The notes: generated by a model from the sequence alone, not told the origin. A DNA stretch of 64,000 nucleotides from an uncultured Eubacteriales bacterium (GCA_902801255.1 CADCHO010000001.1:1-64000); one strand, 5' to 3'. Positions 52,496 through 61,793 are shown, numbered from the stretch's first letter. A program made the numbers and translations.

Positions 52496-52537
52496 ATATC
52501 CCTCCTGTTTTATCTCATTGAAGCTCACTCAGGAGTC

Positions 52538-53467
52538 CTAAACCAGACCCGCAGTCTCTTCAGTCCCAAGTACTATATTCAGATTCTGTACCGCCGCACC
52601 CGACGCTCCCTTGCCGAGATTGTCATACGAAGCGATCAGAAGTATTCTCTCTTCATTGCCGGTCACGTATATCTCCATGCCGTTGCTGCCCGCCATAGGG
52701 TTTGAATACACTTTGCCGGATTCCGGTGCCTCGTCATATACGTTGATGAGAGGTTCATCGTCATATCTGATATGTAAAGCTTTCTTTACATCATCTATGC
52801 CGGTTCCTTTTTTCAGCATCGATGCGTGGACAGGTACAGTCATCACCATCCCGCTGTAAAAATCAGCGACCACCGGGCTGAAGCAAGGTGCGTTTGTAAG
52901 GCCCGTCATAGTTGCCATCTCAGGCAGGTGCTTATGTGTCTGCCCAAGCGCATACTGTCCCGGAGAGTCGAGGACCGTATCTCTTCCATCATTCTCGTAA
53001 TCGGCGATCATTTTCTTTCCGCCGCCCGAGTATCCTGTAACGCAGAAGCATGTGAGCAGCGCTTCTTTGTCCAGCAGTCCTGCATCGATGAGCGGTCTTA
53101 CCAGAAGTATGAACCCGCTCGCATGACAGCCCGGATTGGCTATTCTTGTGCTGCTGCGGATCTTATCTCTCTGACCTGATGTCAGCTCCGGCATACCGTA
53201 GGTCCAGTCCGGATCTGTACGGTGCGCAGTAGATGTATCAATTATGACTGAATCTGCAGGAGCGGCAGCCGCTATCTCTCTTGATGCCTGATCCGGAAGG
53301 CAGAGTATACTGACATCTGCCTTTTTTATCATGTTCACACGGGCTTCTGTATCCTTGCGTTTCTCGGGATCGATCTCCAGTATTGTTATGTCGGAACGCC
53401 CTGCCAGATATTCATTTATTCTGAGCCCCGTAGTCCCGTGAGCTCCGTCTATAAATACTTTGTACAT
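52538..53467 (-). CDS. argC: N-acetyl-gamma-glutamyl-phosphate reductase, short type
   Basis: 309 residues, shorter than the common 345-residue form and matching the second ArgC type. It has 'IDGAHGTTGLRI' (NADP loop), the catalytic Cys in 'NPGCHASGF' and the His region 'GQTHKHLPEM'. It reduces N-acetylglutamyl phosphate to the semialdehyde. It precedes argJ by 42 bp and follows the M20 gene by 9 bp. Its coding sequence contains the 16-bp palindrome GTAAAG-CTTT-CTTTAC at 52774-52789. Confidence 0.94.
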   Translation of the reverse strand: MYKVFIDGAHGTTGLRINEYLAGRSDITILEIDPEKRKDTEARVNMIKKADVSILCLPDQASREIAAAAPADSVIIDTSTAHRTDPDWTYGMPELTSGQRDKIRSSTRIANPGCHASGFILLVRPLIDAGLLDKEALLTCFCVTGYSGGGKKMIADYENDGRDTVLDSPGQYALGQTHKHLPEMATMTGLTNAPCFSPVVADFYSGMVMTVPVHASMLKKGTGIDDVKKALHIRYDDEPLINVYDEAPESGKVYSNPMAGSNGMEIYVTGNEERILLIASYDNLGKGASGAAVQNLNIVLGTEETAGLV

Positions 53468-53476
53468 TTTTCTCCG

Positions 53477-54925
53477 TTATTCGATTACATAGGGTGCTGC
53501 GTCAGCCGGTATAGGGCACATATACTCTTCTCCGCCAAGCCGTGCAGCGTGCTCTGCACGAGCATCTTCTATAAGCGAGACGTTCCCGAACAGATCTGCA
53601 GCGGAACATGCCAGAACCTTTGCAGCGTATATCATGCCCTTGTCTCCTATCGTCGAAGCACCGCATGATACATTCTGCCAGGAATGCCCCGGCGAGTGCG
53701 CAGTGAAACATACTGTGTTGAACTGCGCGGCAGGCGTCTGCCAGCTGACGTCACCGACGTCAGACGAGCCGGGTTCGAATTCATTGCCGCTGTAGAAAGG
53801 CATCAGGAAATCGTTCAGAGGCTTCTTTCCATGATCCGACATTTCCCACACCTTCTCCCTGATGCCTGTATCGAATTGTGCTCCCGTTCCGGGAACCTCA
53901 TTTGAAGGAGGACATTGAGCATCGAGTTCTGCGGCAAATGCACGCTCTTCCTCAGTATATTCAGGCATAGGTACGTACTCCATGTTACTGTATAACAGCT
54001 TCTCGAGAGTCATATTCGGGATCGCATTTGCAGTCCCGTCAACAAATATCCTCTCGAATGTCGTTCCCGTCATCAGAGCGGCGCCTTCAGCACATTTATC
54101 CACGCGTTCCTGAAGTTCGAGGGTGTCTTTTACGAGCACCGACCTCACCATGTACAGGACTGATGCATGAGGCTGCACAACGTTAGGTGAAAGACCTCCG
54201 CCATCAACTATCGCATAATGGAGGCTGCATTCCTTTTTCATGTGCTCTCTCAGATAATTTGCTCCCACATTCATGAGTTCAACTGCATCCAGAGCCGATC
54301 TTCCGTTTTCAGGATCTCCGGCGGCATGGGCTGCTATCCCTTTGAACTTATAGAGCACCTGCGTGCATGAGTTGTTTGTACCTGTTATTACCTGATTCTC
54401 ACATCCCGGATGCCATGTAAGTGCGCAGTCCAGAGACTTCCACATTCCCTCACGGGCCATGAACGCCTTTGAAGCTCCGCCCTCTTCACCCGGACATCCG
54501 AAGAATATGACAGTCCCGTCAGTCCCGGTTTCCTCAAGATATTTCTTTATAGCTACAGCTGCTCCGAATGAAGCGGCACCGAGCATGTTGTGTCCGCAGC
54601 CGTGTCCGCTTCCGCCGGGAACGAGTTCCTCATGATATGTACATGCGGCTTTCTGCGAGACTCCTGATAATGCATCAAACTCTCCGAGTATGCCTATTAC
54701 CGGCTTCCCGCTTCCGGACACATATTTGCCCGAGAAAGCAGTCGCGATGTCGGCATGCCCCGTCTCCACTTCGAAGCCATGTTCTTTCAGTTTCTCAACA
54801 TAGAGAGCAGCAGACTTCGTCTCCTTGAGAGAAAGCTCTGCAAACTCCCATATGCTGTGTGAGACCGCTGTGATCTCATCAGCGAGCGTATTATCTATAT
54901 AGCTAATAATGTCGGTTTTATTCAT
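53477..54925 (-). CDS. AbgB-like M20 amidohydrolase
   Basis: 482 residues. Metal-site motifs are 'GSGHGCGHNMLG' and 'GCPGEEGG', with a central lid/dimerisation domain and late ligands near 'SSDVGDVSW' and 'THSPGHSW'-like 'AHSPGHSWQ'. Length and motifs match aminobenzoyl-glutamate-utilisation subunit B rather than ArgE. It should cleave an N-acyl amino acid or small amide in the cytoplasm. Sitting between an amino-acid ABC transporter (gap 4 bp) and argC (gap 9 bp), it may release an arginine precursor from an imported acylated compound; this is inference. Confidence 0.85.
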   Translation of the reverse strand: MNKTDIISYIDNTLADEITAVSHSIWEFAELSLKETKSAALYVEKLKEHGFEVETGHADIATAFSGKYVSGSGKPVIGILGEFDALSGVSQKAACTYHEELVPGGSGHGCGHNMLGAASFGAAVAIKKYLEETGTDGTVIFFGCPGEEGGASKAFMAREGMWKSLDCALTWHPGCENQVITGTNNSCTQVLYKFKGIAAHAAGDPENGRSALDAVELMNVGANYLREHMKKECSLHYAIVDGGGLSPNVVQPHASVLYMVRSVLVKDTLELQERVDKCAEGAALMTGTTFERIFVDGTANAIPNMTLEKLLYSNMEYVPMPEYTEEERAFAAELDAQCPPSNEVPGTGAQFDTGIREKVWEMSDHGKKPLNDFLMPFYSGNEFEPGSSDVGDVSWQTPAAQFNTVCFTAHSPGHSWQNVSCGASTIGDKGMIYAAKVLACSAADLFGNVSLIEDARAEHAARLGGEEYMCPIPADAAPYVIE

Positions 54926-54929
54926 ATAT

Positions 54930-55886
54930 TTACAAAACTTTGCTCAGGAAGTCCTGCAGACGCGGATCTTTCGGATCCTCAAATACCTGTTCAGGAGTTC
55001 CTTCCTCTTTAATATATCCTTCGTCCACGAACAGAACCCTGTTCGATACCTCTCTGGCGAATCCCATCTCATGAGTGACTATGACCATCGTCATTCCGGC
55101 CTTAGCCAGTTCCTTCATAAGATCAAGAACCTCACCGATCATCTCCGGGTCGAGCGCCGATGTAGGCTCATCGAAGAGCATAACATCGGGATTCATTGCA
55201 AGGGATCTCACGATGGCGATACGCTGCTTCTGGCCGCCTGAGAGTTTCGATGGATATACTCCGGCCTTATCCTCCAGGCCGATACGCTTCAGAAGAGTCA
55301 TTGCCTGTTCGCGGATTTTCTCCTTCTCAGCGTTCAGATCCTTTACTTTGTTATATTTTGCAGTCTCGATCGGCGCCAGCATAATGTTGTCGAGCACATT
55401 GAGGTTGTTGAACAGGTTGAACTGCTGGAATACCATACTCATTTTGCGGCGCCCGAGGTTGGTGTCAATATGGTTTTCTTTGTAAATTTTTTCCATGAGA
55501 GCCTTGTATTCAGGCCCTTCCTTTGAATGCTTTTCCTGGAGCATGTCTTCGCTCTTGATCTTAGTTATTGCATCCATATCCGCCATTCCAGCGGTCAGAA
55601 GTTTTTTATACGTATTCGACGCGCGGATGACATCGTAGTGCAGATACGGGTCCACAGGTGTCATGAGCTTTCCCTCGATCCACACCTCGCCGAATGTAGG
55701 CTCCTCGAGGAGGTTCATGCAGCGAAGCAGAGTGGACTTACCAGAACCCGAAGCTCCTATAATAGAGATAACTTCTCCCTTATCGACCTTGGTGGATACA
55801 CCCTTCAGAACCTTAAGGCTTCCGAAGTTCTTGTAGATATTCTTTATTTCGAGCATGTTCTGGTCATGCATTATTTTCTTTTCCAT
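54930..55886 (-). CDS. Amino-acid ABC transporter ATP-binding protein with a large insertion
   Basis: 318 residues; the GlnQ/HisP family usually has about 240. Walker A 'GASGSGKST' (44-52), Q-loop 'MVFQQFNLF' (about 151-159), signature '[15 protein letters not shown]', Walker B '[13 protein letters not shown]' and 'IVTHEMGF' are intact. The distance from Walker A to the Q-loop is about 60 residues longer than usual: residues about 77-141 are a charged, helical-looking insert ('[15 protein letters not shown]'). It energises the permease encoded 18 bp upstream. Weak start context: AGAGG about 14 bases before ATG. Confidence 0.9.
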   Translation of the reverse strand: MEKKIMHDQNMLEIKNIYKNFGSLKVLKGVSTKVDKGEVISIIGASGSGKSTLLRCMNLLEEPTFGEVWIEGKLMTPVDPYLHYDVIRASNTYKKLLTAGMADMDAITKIKSEDMLQEKHSKEGPEYKALMEKIYKENHIDTNLGRRKMSMVFQQFNLFNNLNVLDNIMLAPIETAKYNKVKDLNAEKEKIREQAMTLLKRIGLEDKAGVYPSKLSGGQKQRIAIVRSLAMNPDVMLFDEPTSALDPEMIGEVLDLMKELAKAGMTMVIVTHEMGFAREVSNRVLFVDEGYIKEEGTPEQVFEDPKDPRLQDFLSKVL

Positions 55887-55904
55887 AGTTATTTCAGCAA
55901 ACCT

Positions 55905-56594
55905 CTATGCGCTTGCCTTCATCCTCCTTTCGGCCATTCCGATCAGCTTCGACAGTGTGAATGTCATCACAAAGTAAATGATACCGATATCCATCAGTGT
56001 CGGAACTGTATTAAAGGTAACGCCCTTTATGACCGCGTATGTGGTCATGAGCTCGCCGACGAAGAAGTTAGATGCGAGAGACGTCTCCTTGATGATCGTG
56101 ATGAACTCATTGCCCAATGCCGGCAGAATGTTCTTTATTGCCTGAGGCATCACGACCTTGGTCATGGTAGTTCTGGATGTCAGGCCGAGAGCTCTCGCTG
56201 CTTCAGTCTGTCCCTTGTCAACAGCATTGATACCGGAGCGGATGATCTCCGAAACATAAGCCGCTGAATTGAGTGTAAGGCCGATCGCAACGCAGGCGAT
56301 AGGCGTAGGATCCAGTGAAGTAAGCATCATCGGCACTATGAAGTACGCTATATAGAGCTGAAGCAGCGCAGGCGTTCCACGCATGATCTCGACAAACGCC
56401 GTAATGATAAAGTTCAGTATTTTGAACCGGCTCATCTTGCCGATAGCGAGAAGCGAGCCAAGTATTGCTCCAAAAAATACAGCTATTGCTGACAGCAGCA
56501 ATGTGTATCCTATACCGGTCCAAAGCAGTCCCTGTCCGATATAGTATGTTACGAAAATATCCCACATGTCATGGAATATGCTTCCAAGTGTCAT
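55905..56594 (-). CDS. Amino-acid ABC transporter permease (HisM/GlnP type)
   Basis: 229 residues with five to six membrane helices; first strong helix about 22-45 ('GIGYTLLLSAIAVFFGAILGSLLA'). The coupling-loop EAA motif is 'EAARALGLTSRTTMTKVVMPQAIKNILPALG'. 'MRGTPALLQLYIAYF' is characteristic of polar amino-acid permeases. It carries the substrate delivered by the binding protein encoded upstream. A hairpin at 56656-56680 separates the two genes and probably lowers permease expression. Confidence 0.92.
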   Translation of the reverse strand: MTLGSIFHDMWDIFVTYYIGQGLLWTGIGYTLLLSAIAVFFGAILGSLLAIGKMSRFKILNFIITAFVEIMRGTPALLQLYIAYFIVPMMLTSLDPTPIACVAIGLTLNSAAYVSEIIRSGINAVDKGQTEAARALGLTSRTTMTKVVMPQAIKNILPALGNEFITIIKETSLASNFFVGELMTTYAVIKGVTFNTVPTLMDIGIIYFVMTFTLSKLIGMAERRMKASA

Positions 56595-56655
56595 AAAAGA
56601 ATCCTCCGTCCTTTTCAGGCCTGCGGCCGGTCCGCAGACTCATTTTCCTAAAACG

Positions 56656-56680
56656 AGGGGCTTTCCTCAGGAAAGCCCCT
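56656..56680 (-). terminator. Attenuating hairpin between binding protein and permease
   Basis: Perfect 11-bp stem AGGGGCTTTCC/GGAAAGCCCCT with a 3-base loop in the 126-bp gap; a short CGTTTT follows on the minus strand. Such hairpins often give partial read-through and stabilise the abundant binding-protein message. Confidence 0.7.
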
Positions 56681-56720
56681 GCTACGTTCTTATTATAAAG
56701 TCTCTGTCTTTTACTAAAAC

Positions 56721-57680
56721 TTACTCTGTGATCTTGTTGCCCTGATCATCATATCCGAGTTCGTCGATCGTCTTGATGTTGCCGAGCATCTGTGCAGCGT
56801 CATACCATGCATCAGCTACGCCATCTGCCTTCTGCTGAGCGATTACAGCATTTACCTGCTCACCGAGTTCTGCATTGTCCTTGTTTACGAGGACTACATT
56901 GTTTTTGTATTTCTCATCGATCTCGAACTGGAATCCGCTTGCAACAAGCTTGCCGTCATTTGCAGAGATGAATGATTCTCCGTTGCCCTGAGCAACAGCA
57001 AGAGCATCGATCTTTCCTGTCAGAAGAGCTGTGCAAAGGTCATTGAGGTCTGTCATCAGAACACATTCAGCATCCGGAAGCTGTTCCTTTACGAGGAGTT
57101 CCTGAAGCGATCCGCCCTGAGCACCTACCTTGAGGCCTGCATAGTTCTCAGCTGCAGTCAGCTTGCCGTCATTTTCTGCAGTAGTGATTACTACCTGCTC
57201 GGTCTCATTCTCGCCTGCTTCGTACCAGTCTGTGATGAAGTAGTTCTCAGCACGCTCAGCAGTCCAGCTGAATCCGGAGATTCCGAGATCTGCATTTCCT
57301 GTCTGAACAGCAGTCATTACAGCATCGAATGACATCGGCTTGATAACGAGCTTCTTACCAAGGTGATTTGCGATATATTTTGCAAGCAGAACGTCATATC
57401 CTACGTACTGATCATCTCCGCTTCTTGAGAGGTCTACGAATTCCATCGGAGCAAAGTCCGGTGACATGGCTACGACGATCTCTTCATCTGTGTCAACAGC
57501 CTCGCTGTTGAGACCCTCGAGGATCTTATCGTATGCTGCTGATGCGGAATCAGCGCTGCTCGCTGTGCTTTCTGTGCTTTCTGCAGGTTCTTCGCTGCTG
57601 CCGCCTCCGCCGCATGCGCTGAGTGCTAATGTGAATATCATTGCAAGTGCAAGTAAGAGTACTAATGATTTCTTTTTCAT
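56721..57680 (-). CDS. Amino-acid ABC transporter substrate-binding lipoprotein
   Basis: 319 residues: lipoprotein signal with lipobox 'LALSACGGG' (Cys near 22), a Ser/Glu-rich linker, then a family-3 solute-binding fold ('DLGISGFSWTAERAENYFITD', 'LKVGAQGGSLQELLVKEQ'). Anchored outside the membrane, it captures an amino acid for the permease. The family binds Gln, His, Arg, Cys and others; the arg genes downstream suggest arginine, ornithine or a derivative. AAGGAG precedes ATG. First gene of the long unit; its promoter overlaps an ARG-box-like sequence. Confidence 0.92.
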   Translation of the reverse strand: MKKKSLVLLLALAMIFTLALSACGGGGSSEEPAESTESTASSADSASAAYDKILEGLNSEAVDTDEEIVVAMSPDFAPMEFVDLSRSGDDQYVGYDVLLAKYIANHLGKKLVIKPMSFDAVMTAVQTGNADLGISGFSWTAERAENYFITDWYEAGENETEQVVITTAENDGKLTAAENYAGLKVGAQGGSLQELLVKEQLPDAECVLMTDLNDLCTALLTGKIDALAVAQGNGESFISANDGKLVASGFQFEIDEKYKNNVVLVNKDNAELGEQVNAVIAQQKADGVADAWYDAAQMLGNIKTIDELGYDDQGNKITE

Positions 57681-57723
57681 GATTTGTTCTCCTTTTTACA
57701 AATATTTGTTGTCTACGCGTATG

Positions 57724-57753
57724 ACTATACTATCCATTGTATATTTATTCAAC
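57724..57753 (-). promoter_or_regulatory. Promoter with ARG-box-like operator
   Basis: On the minus strand TTGAAT (57747-57752) and TATAGT (57724-57729) have a 17-bp spacer. GTTGAATAAATATACAAT (57736-57753) agrees with the ArgR/AhrC core TGAATAATTATTCA at 12 of 14 positions and covers the -35, so arginine-dependent repression is plausible. AT-richness of the region reduces certainty. Confidence 0.5.
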
Positions 57754-57807
57754 CTTTATTCTGAATTATTTTTACTTTTTGTGTATTTTTATGCAAACAT
57801 GTGAAAA

Positions 57808-57833
57808 CAAAAGCGGGCACTTGCCCGCTTTTG
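57808..57833 (-). terminator. Terminator after the double-cubane gene
   Basis: CAAAAGCGGGCA/TGCCCGCTTTTG, a 12-bp perfect stem with a 2-base centre; on the minus strand the stem ends in a U-rich arm, followed by UUUUC. It isolates this gene from the arg unit. Confidence 0.85.
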
Positions 57834-57868
57834 ATAATAGCTCAATATTTTTTTAATTTATTGTTCTG

Positions 57869-59020
57869 TTAGAGCATCTCGATGAACGCTGCGATACGTG
57901 TATTCAGCTGAGCTACGTCTGCTGTTGAATAGTCAGTCTCTACCATGAAGTAAGGTGTATTCTTCTTCTCGACGCAGAACTTTTCGATCGACTTATGCTC
58001 TACATTATATGTATGACAAGCCTGAAGTGTCATCTCAAGGACGCCGTCTGCCTTGTACTTATCAATGGTTCTTCCCAGCAGATCATATCTGTTCGGATTA
58101 GGAGTCATGACAGAACATCCGATATTCAGATATCTCTCTGCAAGCGCTCCCCAGATATCCTCAGCATCTTCGTCAACGAGTCTGTCGTACTGCTTAGCAC
58201 CTACGCAGTTCTCCATTGCTACTACAACGCCGCCATTGTCCTCGATAGCCTTGATAACCTTCTCAGTTACTCCGCCGATCGGGCATCCTGTAACCACAAT
58301 ACGAGGCTTCTTTTCGAGCATTTTGCCTTCTGCATATTCTTTTTCGATCTTGTCCTTGATGGACTTGAGTTCATCAACGATAGCGGTACGGTCGAACTTG
58401 AAGTCGCTTCCGTAGAGCAGCTTAAACATATCCATTCCCGAAACAGGGCAAGGATCGTTCTTCATGACATCGATCAGTTCTTTCTTGGCTTTTCTGATGC
58501 TGTTCTCAAGTTTAACAGCCTCACGGATCTTTTCATCTGTGATCTCGATGCCGAACTTCTCTTCAACATAAGCTTTGAGTTTGAGACATTCCTCTTTGTA
58601 GAGAGCAAGTCCCTTTTCGCTCTGGGAGTTAGGAAGATCCATTACGAACACGTCCTTGAACTCACTCATAAGCTCATACATCTTCTTCTTTCCGTCGCAG
58701 GTGTTCTCACCGATAACAATATCACTGAAGTAGAAGAACGGGCACTTGTCGTCCTTTGCAAATCCGTAGCTGGACTTGATCAGTGGACAAAGGTTGGCAG
58801 GCAGATCCTTCTCAGCTGAAGGTATTGTCTCTCCCGATGTCGAACAGAGACTTACCGAAGCCGCTCCTGCTGCCAGAGCAATTTCTCTCGGAAAATATGT
58901 GCAGTAAGCTCCGATTACCGGAATACCCTGGTCTTTAACCTTCTTTACATTTACAAATGCATTTCTTCTTGCTTCTGCGAATTCTTCAAATACCGCAGGC
59001 AGTTCTTTAATGATTTCCAT
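57869..59020 (-). CDS. 2-hydroxyacyl-CoA-dehydratase-family (double-cubane cluster) reductase
   Basis: 383 residues, one chain of the HgdB/HadC family. Cysteines are well placed for an Fe-S cluster: 'GAYCTYFPREI', 'ANLCPLIKSS', 'ENTCDGKKK', 'NDPCPVSGMD', 'TGCPIGGVTEK', 'ENCVGAK' and 'QACHTYNVE'. The sequence looks most like double-cubane-cluster proteins, which reduce small molecules at very low potential when charged by an ATP-dependent activator. No activator ATPase and no second dehydratase subunit are adjacent, which argues against a classic dehydratase. Single-gene unit. It neighbours methyltransferase-like genes, whose corrinoids would need low-potential electrons; the link is inference. 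Confidence 0.82.
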   Translation of the reverse strand: MEIIKELPAVFEEFAEARRNAFVNVKKVKDQGIPVIGAYCTYFPREIALAAGAASVSLCSTSGETIPSAEKDLPANLCPLIKSSYGFAKDDKCPFFYFSDIVIGENTCDGKKKMYELMSEFKDVFVMDLPNSQSEKGLALYKEECLKLKAYVEEKFGIEITDEKIREAVKLENSIRKAKKELIDVMKNDPCPVSGMDMFKLLYGSDFKFDRTAIVDELKSIKDKIEKEYAEGKMLEKKPRIVVTGCPIGGVTEKVIKAIEDNGGVVVAMENCVGAKQYDRLVDEDAEDIWGALAERYLNIGCSVMTPNPNRYDLLGRTIDKYKADGVLEMTLQACHTYNVEHKSIEKFCVEKKNTPYFMVETDYSTADVAQLNTRIAAFIEML

Positions 59021-59106
59021 AAAACTGAACCCTCTTTCTCTTCTGAATTGATTATATAGCCGCAGTAAACGACCCCTACCTTTTAATTATACGAGTAAAA
59101 CAATAA

Positions 59107-59137
59107 AGGCAACTATAGAATAAATCTATAATTGCCT
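59107..59137 (-). terminator. Terminator after the first methyltransferase-like gene
   Basis: Inverted repeat AGGCAACTATAG/CTATAATTGCCT with a 7-base loop and one mismatch; the minus strand continues TTTATTGTTTT. Confidence 0.75.
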
Positions 59138-59153
59138 CTTGTTATTATGCGTT

Positions 59154-60260
59154 TTACAGATCGGCATTAAGCAGATCCACGTCGATCGGATGTCTGCCGA
59201 ATATACGTGCAGCATCCATAAGAGCCTGCAGATTCTCTGCCGGAGTATCCATAGGAGTCTGGCATCCCGAAGTCAGGGTGAATCCATTTGGTGAATCCCA
59301 AGCCTTTCTGATGCACTCCTTACTTGATCTCAGAACATCCTGAGGTGTACCGAGCCTGATAACATCTACCGGAGGAACGTTGCCCTGGATGGCCATGTGA
59401 GGTCCGAGTATTTCCTTTGCCTCTTCAAGGTCCTCAATATTGTCAAGTCCGAAGCATCCGATTCCCGTATTATTGAGGTCTTCCCACAGCTTGCGGGAGC
59501 CACCGCAAATATGAAGTCCACATCCTCCGCCGTTCTTCTTGATAAAGTCAACATTATGCTGGAAGTACGGCAGTGAGAATTCGCGGTACTGCTTTACTCT
59601 GAGCAGAGATGTTGTACTGACAGGGTCTGCAAAGCCAACGCCTACTCCCATCTCAAGCATTCTCGCGATGTATCTCTCATTATTCTCCGTGATGACTTCC
59701 ATCAGCTGCTTTACCTTATCCGGCTTTTTGATCATTCCGATAAGGAGATTCTCTGTTCCGACTACCATTGCAGCGATAGTGAACGGACCTGTGACAGTTC
59801 CGCTTACAGGCACCTTATCGCCGAGGTTTTCCTTTACCATCTTAAGTCCTTTAAGAATGATAGGAAGCCTTCCGTCCTTGTCGACATCAACCAGTTTTGC
59901 CTGATCAACATCATCAAGGCTTGCCAGCGCAGGTGTTTCGAGCTGGGCGATATTGTGATCGTAGTACTTGATCTTAGAACCCATTGCTTCTGCCATGCCT
60001 CTGAGCGTTGTCGAGAGGCCTGCACCGTCAGAGTGGAATGTGTCATAAATATACTGTTCCAGCTCAAGCATTTTCTCAGATGAGAAATAGTAGTCTTTTA
60101 CTTTAAGTCCGATCATCGGAGCAAGGGTCTCACCAGTATCGATACAGCACATTATACGATCTACTTCTTTGCCCTCACTCAGAAGTCTGTCCCTCTCTAT
60201 TGCGGTCAGTTCATCCTTTGGGATTTCCAGCCCGTGTCCATATTGTTCTATTATACCCAT
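59154..60260 (-). CDS. Uroporphyrinogen-decarboxylase-family methyltransferase homolog (MtaA-like)
   Basis: 368 residues, URO-D TIM barrel. It keeps the zinc ligands of methylcobamide:coenzyme M methyltransferases: His and Cys in 'GLHICGGSRK' and a late Cys in 'LTSGCQTPMDTP'. It lacks the N-terminal Arg cluster expected of true heme-pathway HemE. 'VSGTVTGPFTIAAMVVG' is usual for the MtaA/CmuA branch. Such proteins move methyl groups between corrinoid proteins and a thiol or tetrahydrofolate acceptor. No corrinoid-binding protein is in the window. It lies downstream of the NhaC-type gene with a hairpin between. Confidence 0.82.
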   Translation of the reverse strand: MGIIEQYGHGLEIPKDELTAIERDRLLSEGKEVDRIMCCIDTGETLAPMIGLKVKDYYFSSEKMLELEQYIYDTFHSDGAGLSTTLRGMAEAMGSKIKYYDHNIAQLETPALASLDDVDQAKLVDVDKDGRLPIILKGLKMVKENLGDKVPVSGTVTGPFTIAAMVVGTENLLIGMIKKPDKVKQLMEVITENNERYIARMLEMGVGVGFADPVSTTSLLRVKQYREFSLPYFQHNVDFIKKNGGGCGLHICGGSRKLWEDLNNTGIGCFGLDNIEDLEEAKEILGPHMAIQGNVPPVDVIRLGTPQDVLRSSKECIRKAWDSPNGFTLTSGCQTPMDTPAENLQALMDAARIFGRHPIDVDLLNADL

Positions 60261-60285
60261 GTCTTTTTCCTCTGTTTGAACAAGC

Positions 60286-60318
60286 TATGCCGGAAGCCCG
60301 TATCGGCACTCCGGCATA
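60286..60318 (-). promoter_or_regulatory. Hairpin between the NhaC-type and methyltransferase genes
   Basis: TATGCCGGA (60286-60294) pairs with TCCGGCATA (60310-60318). No U-tract follows, so it may be a processing or stabilising structure rather than a terminator. Confidence 0.4.
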
Positions 60319-60345
60319 TACTCATGGATTTATGAAGGTTTTTTA

Positions 60346-61704
60346 TTAGTTGTTGATTACTTTATTCTCTTTCCAGTCCCACTTGCCCTTGAGTGTGATG
60401 TTCTCATACCAAGGAACGAAATAAGAAACGATAGCGAATGCTGCGAGCAGGAAGAGGTACCAGTTTCTAGGAATGATGTCGAGCGGGCTTACTCTTCCTT
60501 CGCACATGCTTGCTACTACGAGGAACTGAGCTCCGTAAGGGATGAGTCCCTGCATGATACATGTGAACATGTCGAGGATCGAAGCAGTCTTCCTAGGGTC
60601 GATGTCATACTTCTCGCTGATCTCTCTTGCCATAGGACCGTCAACGATGATAGCAACAGTGTTGTTAGCTGTAGCCATATCTGTAAGAGCAGCAAGTGCG
60701 CTGAGTCCTACCTGAGCAGACTTCTTGCCCTTGAATGTCTTCGACAGCTTCTCAATGAGCCAGTCGAGGCCGCCGTAGTGTTTTGCCATTTCTGCGATAC
60801 CGCCGCAGAGCATGGACAGCAGGAATACTTCGATCATTCCCTGGAATCCTTCCCAGATGTTGCCTGCGAAATCCATGAAAGTGATGTCGCCATAAGCCAT
60901 TCCGATGATGCCTGCTGCGAAGATACCGATAGTGAGTACCAGGAATACGTTCATTCCGATAAGTGCAAGTACGAGTACGAGCAGATAAGGGATAACCTTT
61001 ACGAAGTCGAATCCGCCTACCTCGAGAGCCTGAGCTGTTTCAGGTCTTCCGAAGATAACGAGAAGGATGATCGTAACGATTGCTGCAGGGAAGGAAATCC
61101 AGAAGTTAGTTCTGAACTTGTCCTTGAGCTCTACGTGCTGAGTCCTTGTAGCTGCGATTGTTGTATCCGAGATCATTGACAGGTTGTCTCCGAACATAGC
61201 TCCGGAAACTACTGCTGCCATAACGAGCGGAAGGCTGAGTCCTGCCTTGTCTACAACACCGAGTGCGATAGGTACGAGAGCTCCGATAGTTCCCATCGAA
61301 GTTCCTGTAGCTGTTGCAAGGAACGATGCGATGATGAAAAGACCTGCTGTGAGCAGAGATGCAGGGATGATCGATACTCCCAGATTGACTGTAGCATCAA
61401 CTCCGCCCATTGACTTTGCAACTGCTGAGAAAGCACCTGCGAGCAGGTAGATCATGAGCATTGCCATTACGTCTTCGTTAGCTGCTCCCTTTGCAAAGAT
61501 GCTGAAGTTCTTGTTGATTCCTGCCTTGTAGTTCATTGCAAATGCAACGAGTACTGCGATGAACATAGCAACTACTGCAGGGAACTGATAGAATGCCATT
61601 TCTACGCCCTTGGACTGCAGAATGATTCCTGCGCCGAGGTAGATGATGATGAACACAGCGAATGGCACGAGAGCCAGACCGCTGCTCTTCTTCTGATTAT
61701 TCAT
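60346..61704 (-). CDS. NhaC-family Na+/H+ antiporter
   Basis: 452 residues with about eleven membrane helices. Family landmarks: 'TATGTSMGTIGALVPIA', 'SGAMFGDNLSMISDTTIAA' and a second half with 'DMATANNTVAIIVDGPMAREI' and 'QGLIPYGAQFLV'. NhaC-type carriers exchange Na+ for H+, or in related branches exchange charged metabolites such as malate/lactate or betaine-like compounds. Position between two methyltransferase-like genes hints at a substrate carrier, but the sequence alone says antiporter. AAGGAG precedes ATG; promoter at 61766-61793. Confidence 0.88.
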   Translation of the reverse strand: MNNQKKSSGLALVPFAVFIIIYLGAGIILQSKGVEMAFYQFPAVVAMFIAVLVAFAMNYKAGINKNFSIFAKGAANEDVMAMLMIYLLAGAFSAVAKSMGGVDATVNLGVSIIPASLLTAGLFIIASFLATATGTSMGTIGALVPIALGVVDKAGLSLPLVMAAVVSGAMFGDNLSMISDTTIAATRTQHVELKDKFRTNFWISFPAAIVTIILLVIFGRPETAQALEVGGFDFVKVIPYLLVLVLALIGMNVFLVLTIGIFAAGIIGMAYGDITFMDFAGNIWEGFQGMIEVFLLSMLCGGIAEMAKHYGGLDWLIEKLSKTFKGKKSAQVGLSALAALTDMATANNTVAIIVDGPMAREISEKYDIDPRKTASILDMFTCIMQGLIPYGAQFLVVASMCEGRVSPLDIIPRNWYLFLLAAFAIVSYFVPWYENITLKGKWDWKENKVINN

Positions 61705-61765
61705 GATGATTTACTCCTTTTTCTTTTAATTGTTTTTCTTTTGTTTTATATTTAACAACCGTGAT

Positions 61766-61793
61766 ATTTTAACGCTTTTGCAGATAAAAGCAA
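61766..61793 (-). promoter_or_regulatory. Candidate promoter of the NhaC-type gene
   Basis: On the minus strand TTGCTT (61788-61793) and TAAAAT (61766-61771) are 16 bp apart. The rest of the 232-bp gap between 61705 and 61936 is AT-rich and holds only this and the terminator at 61875-61900. Confidence 0.5.
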
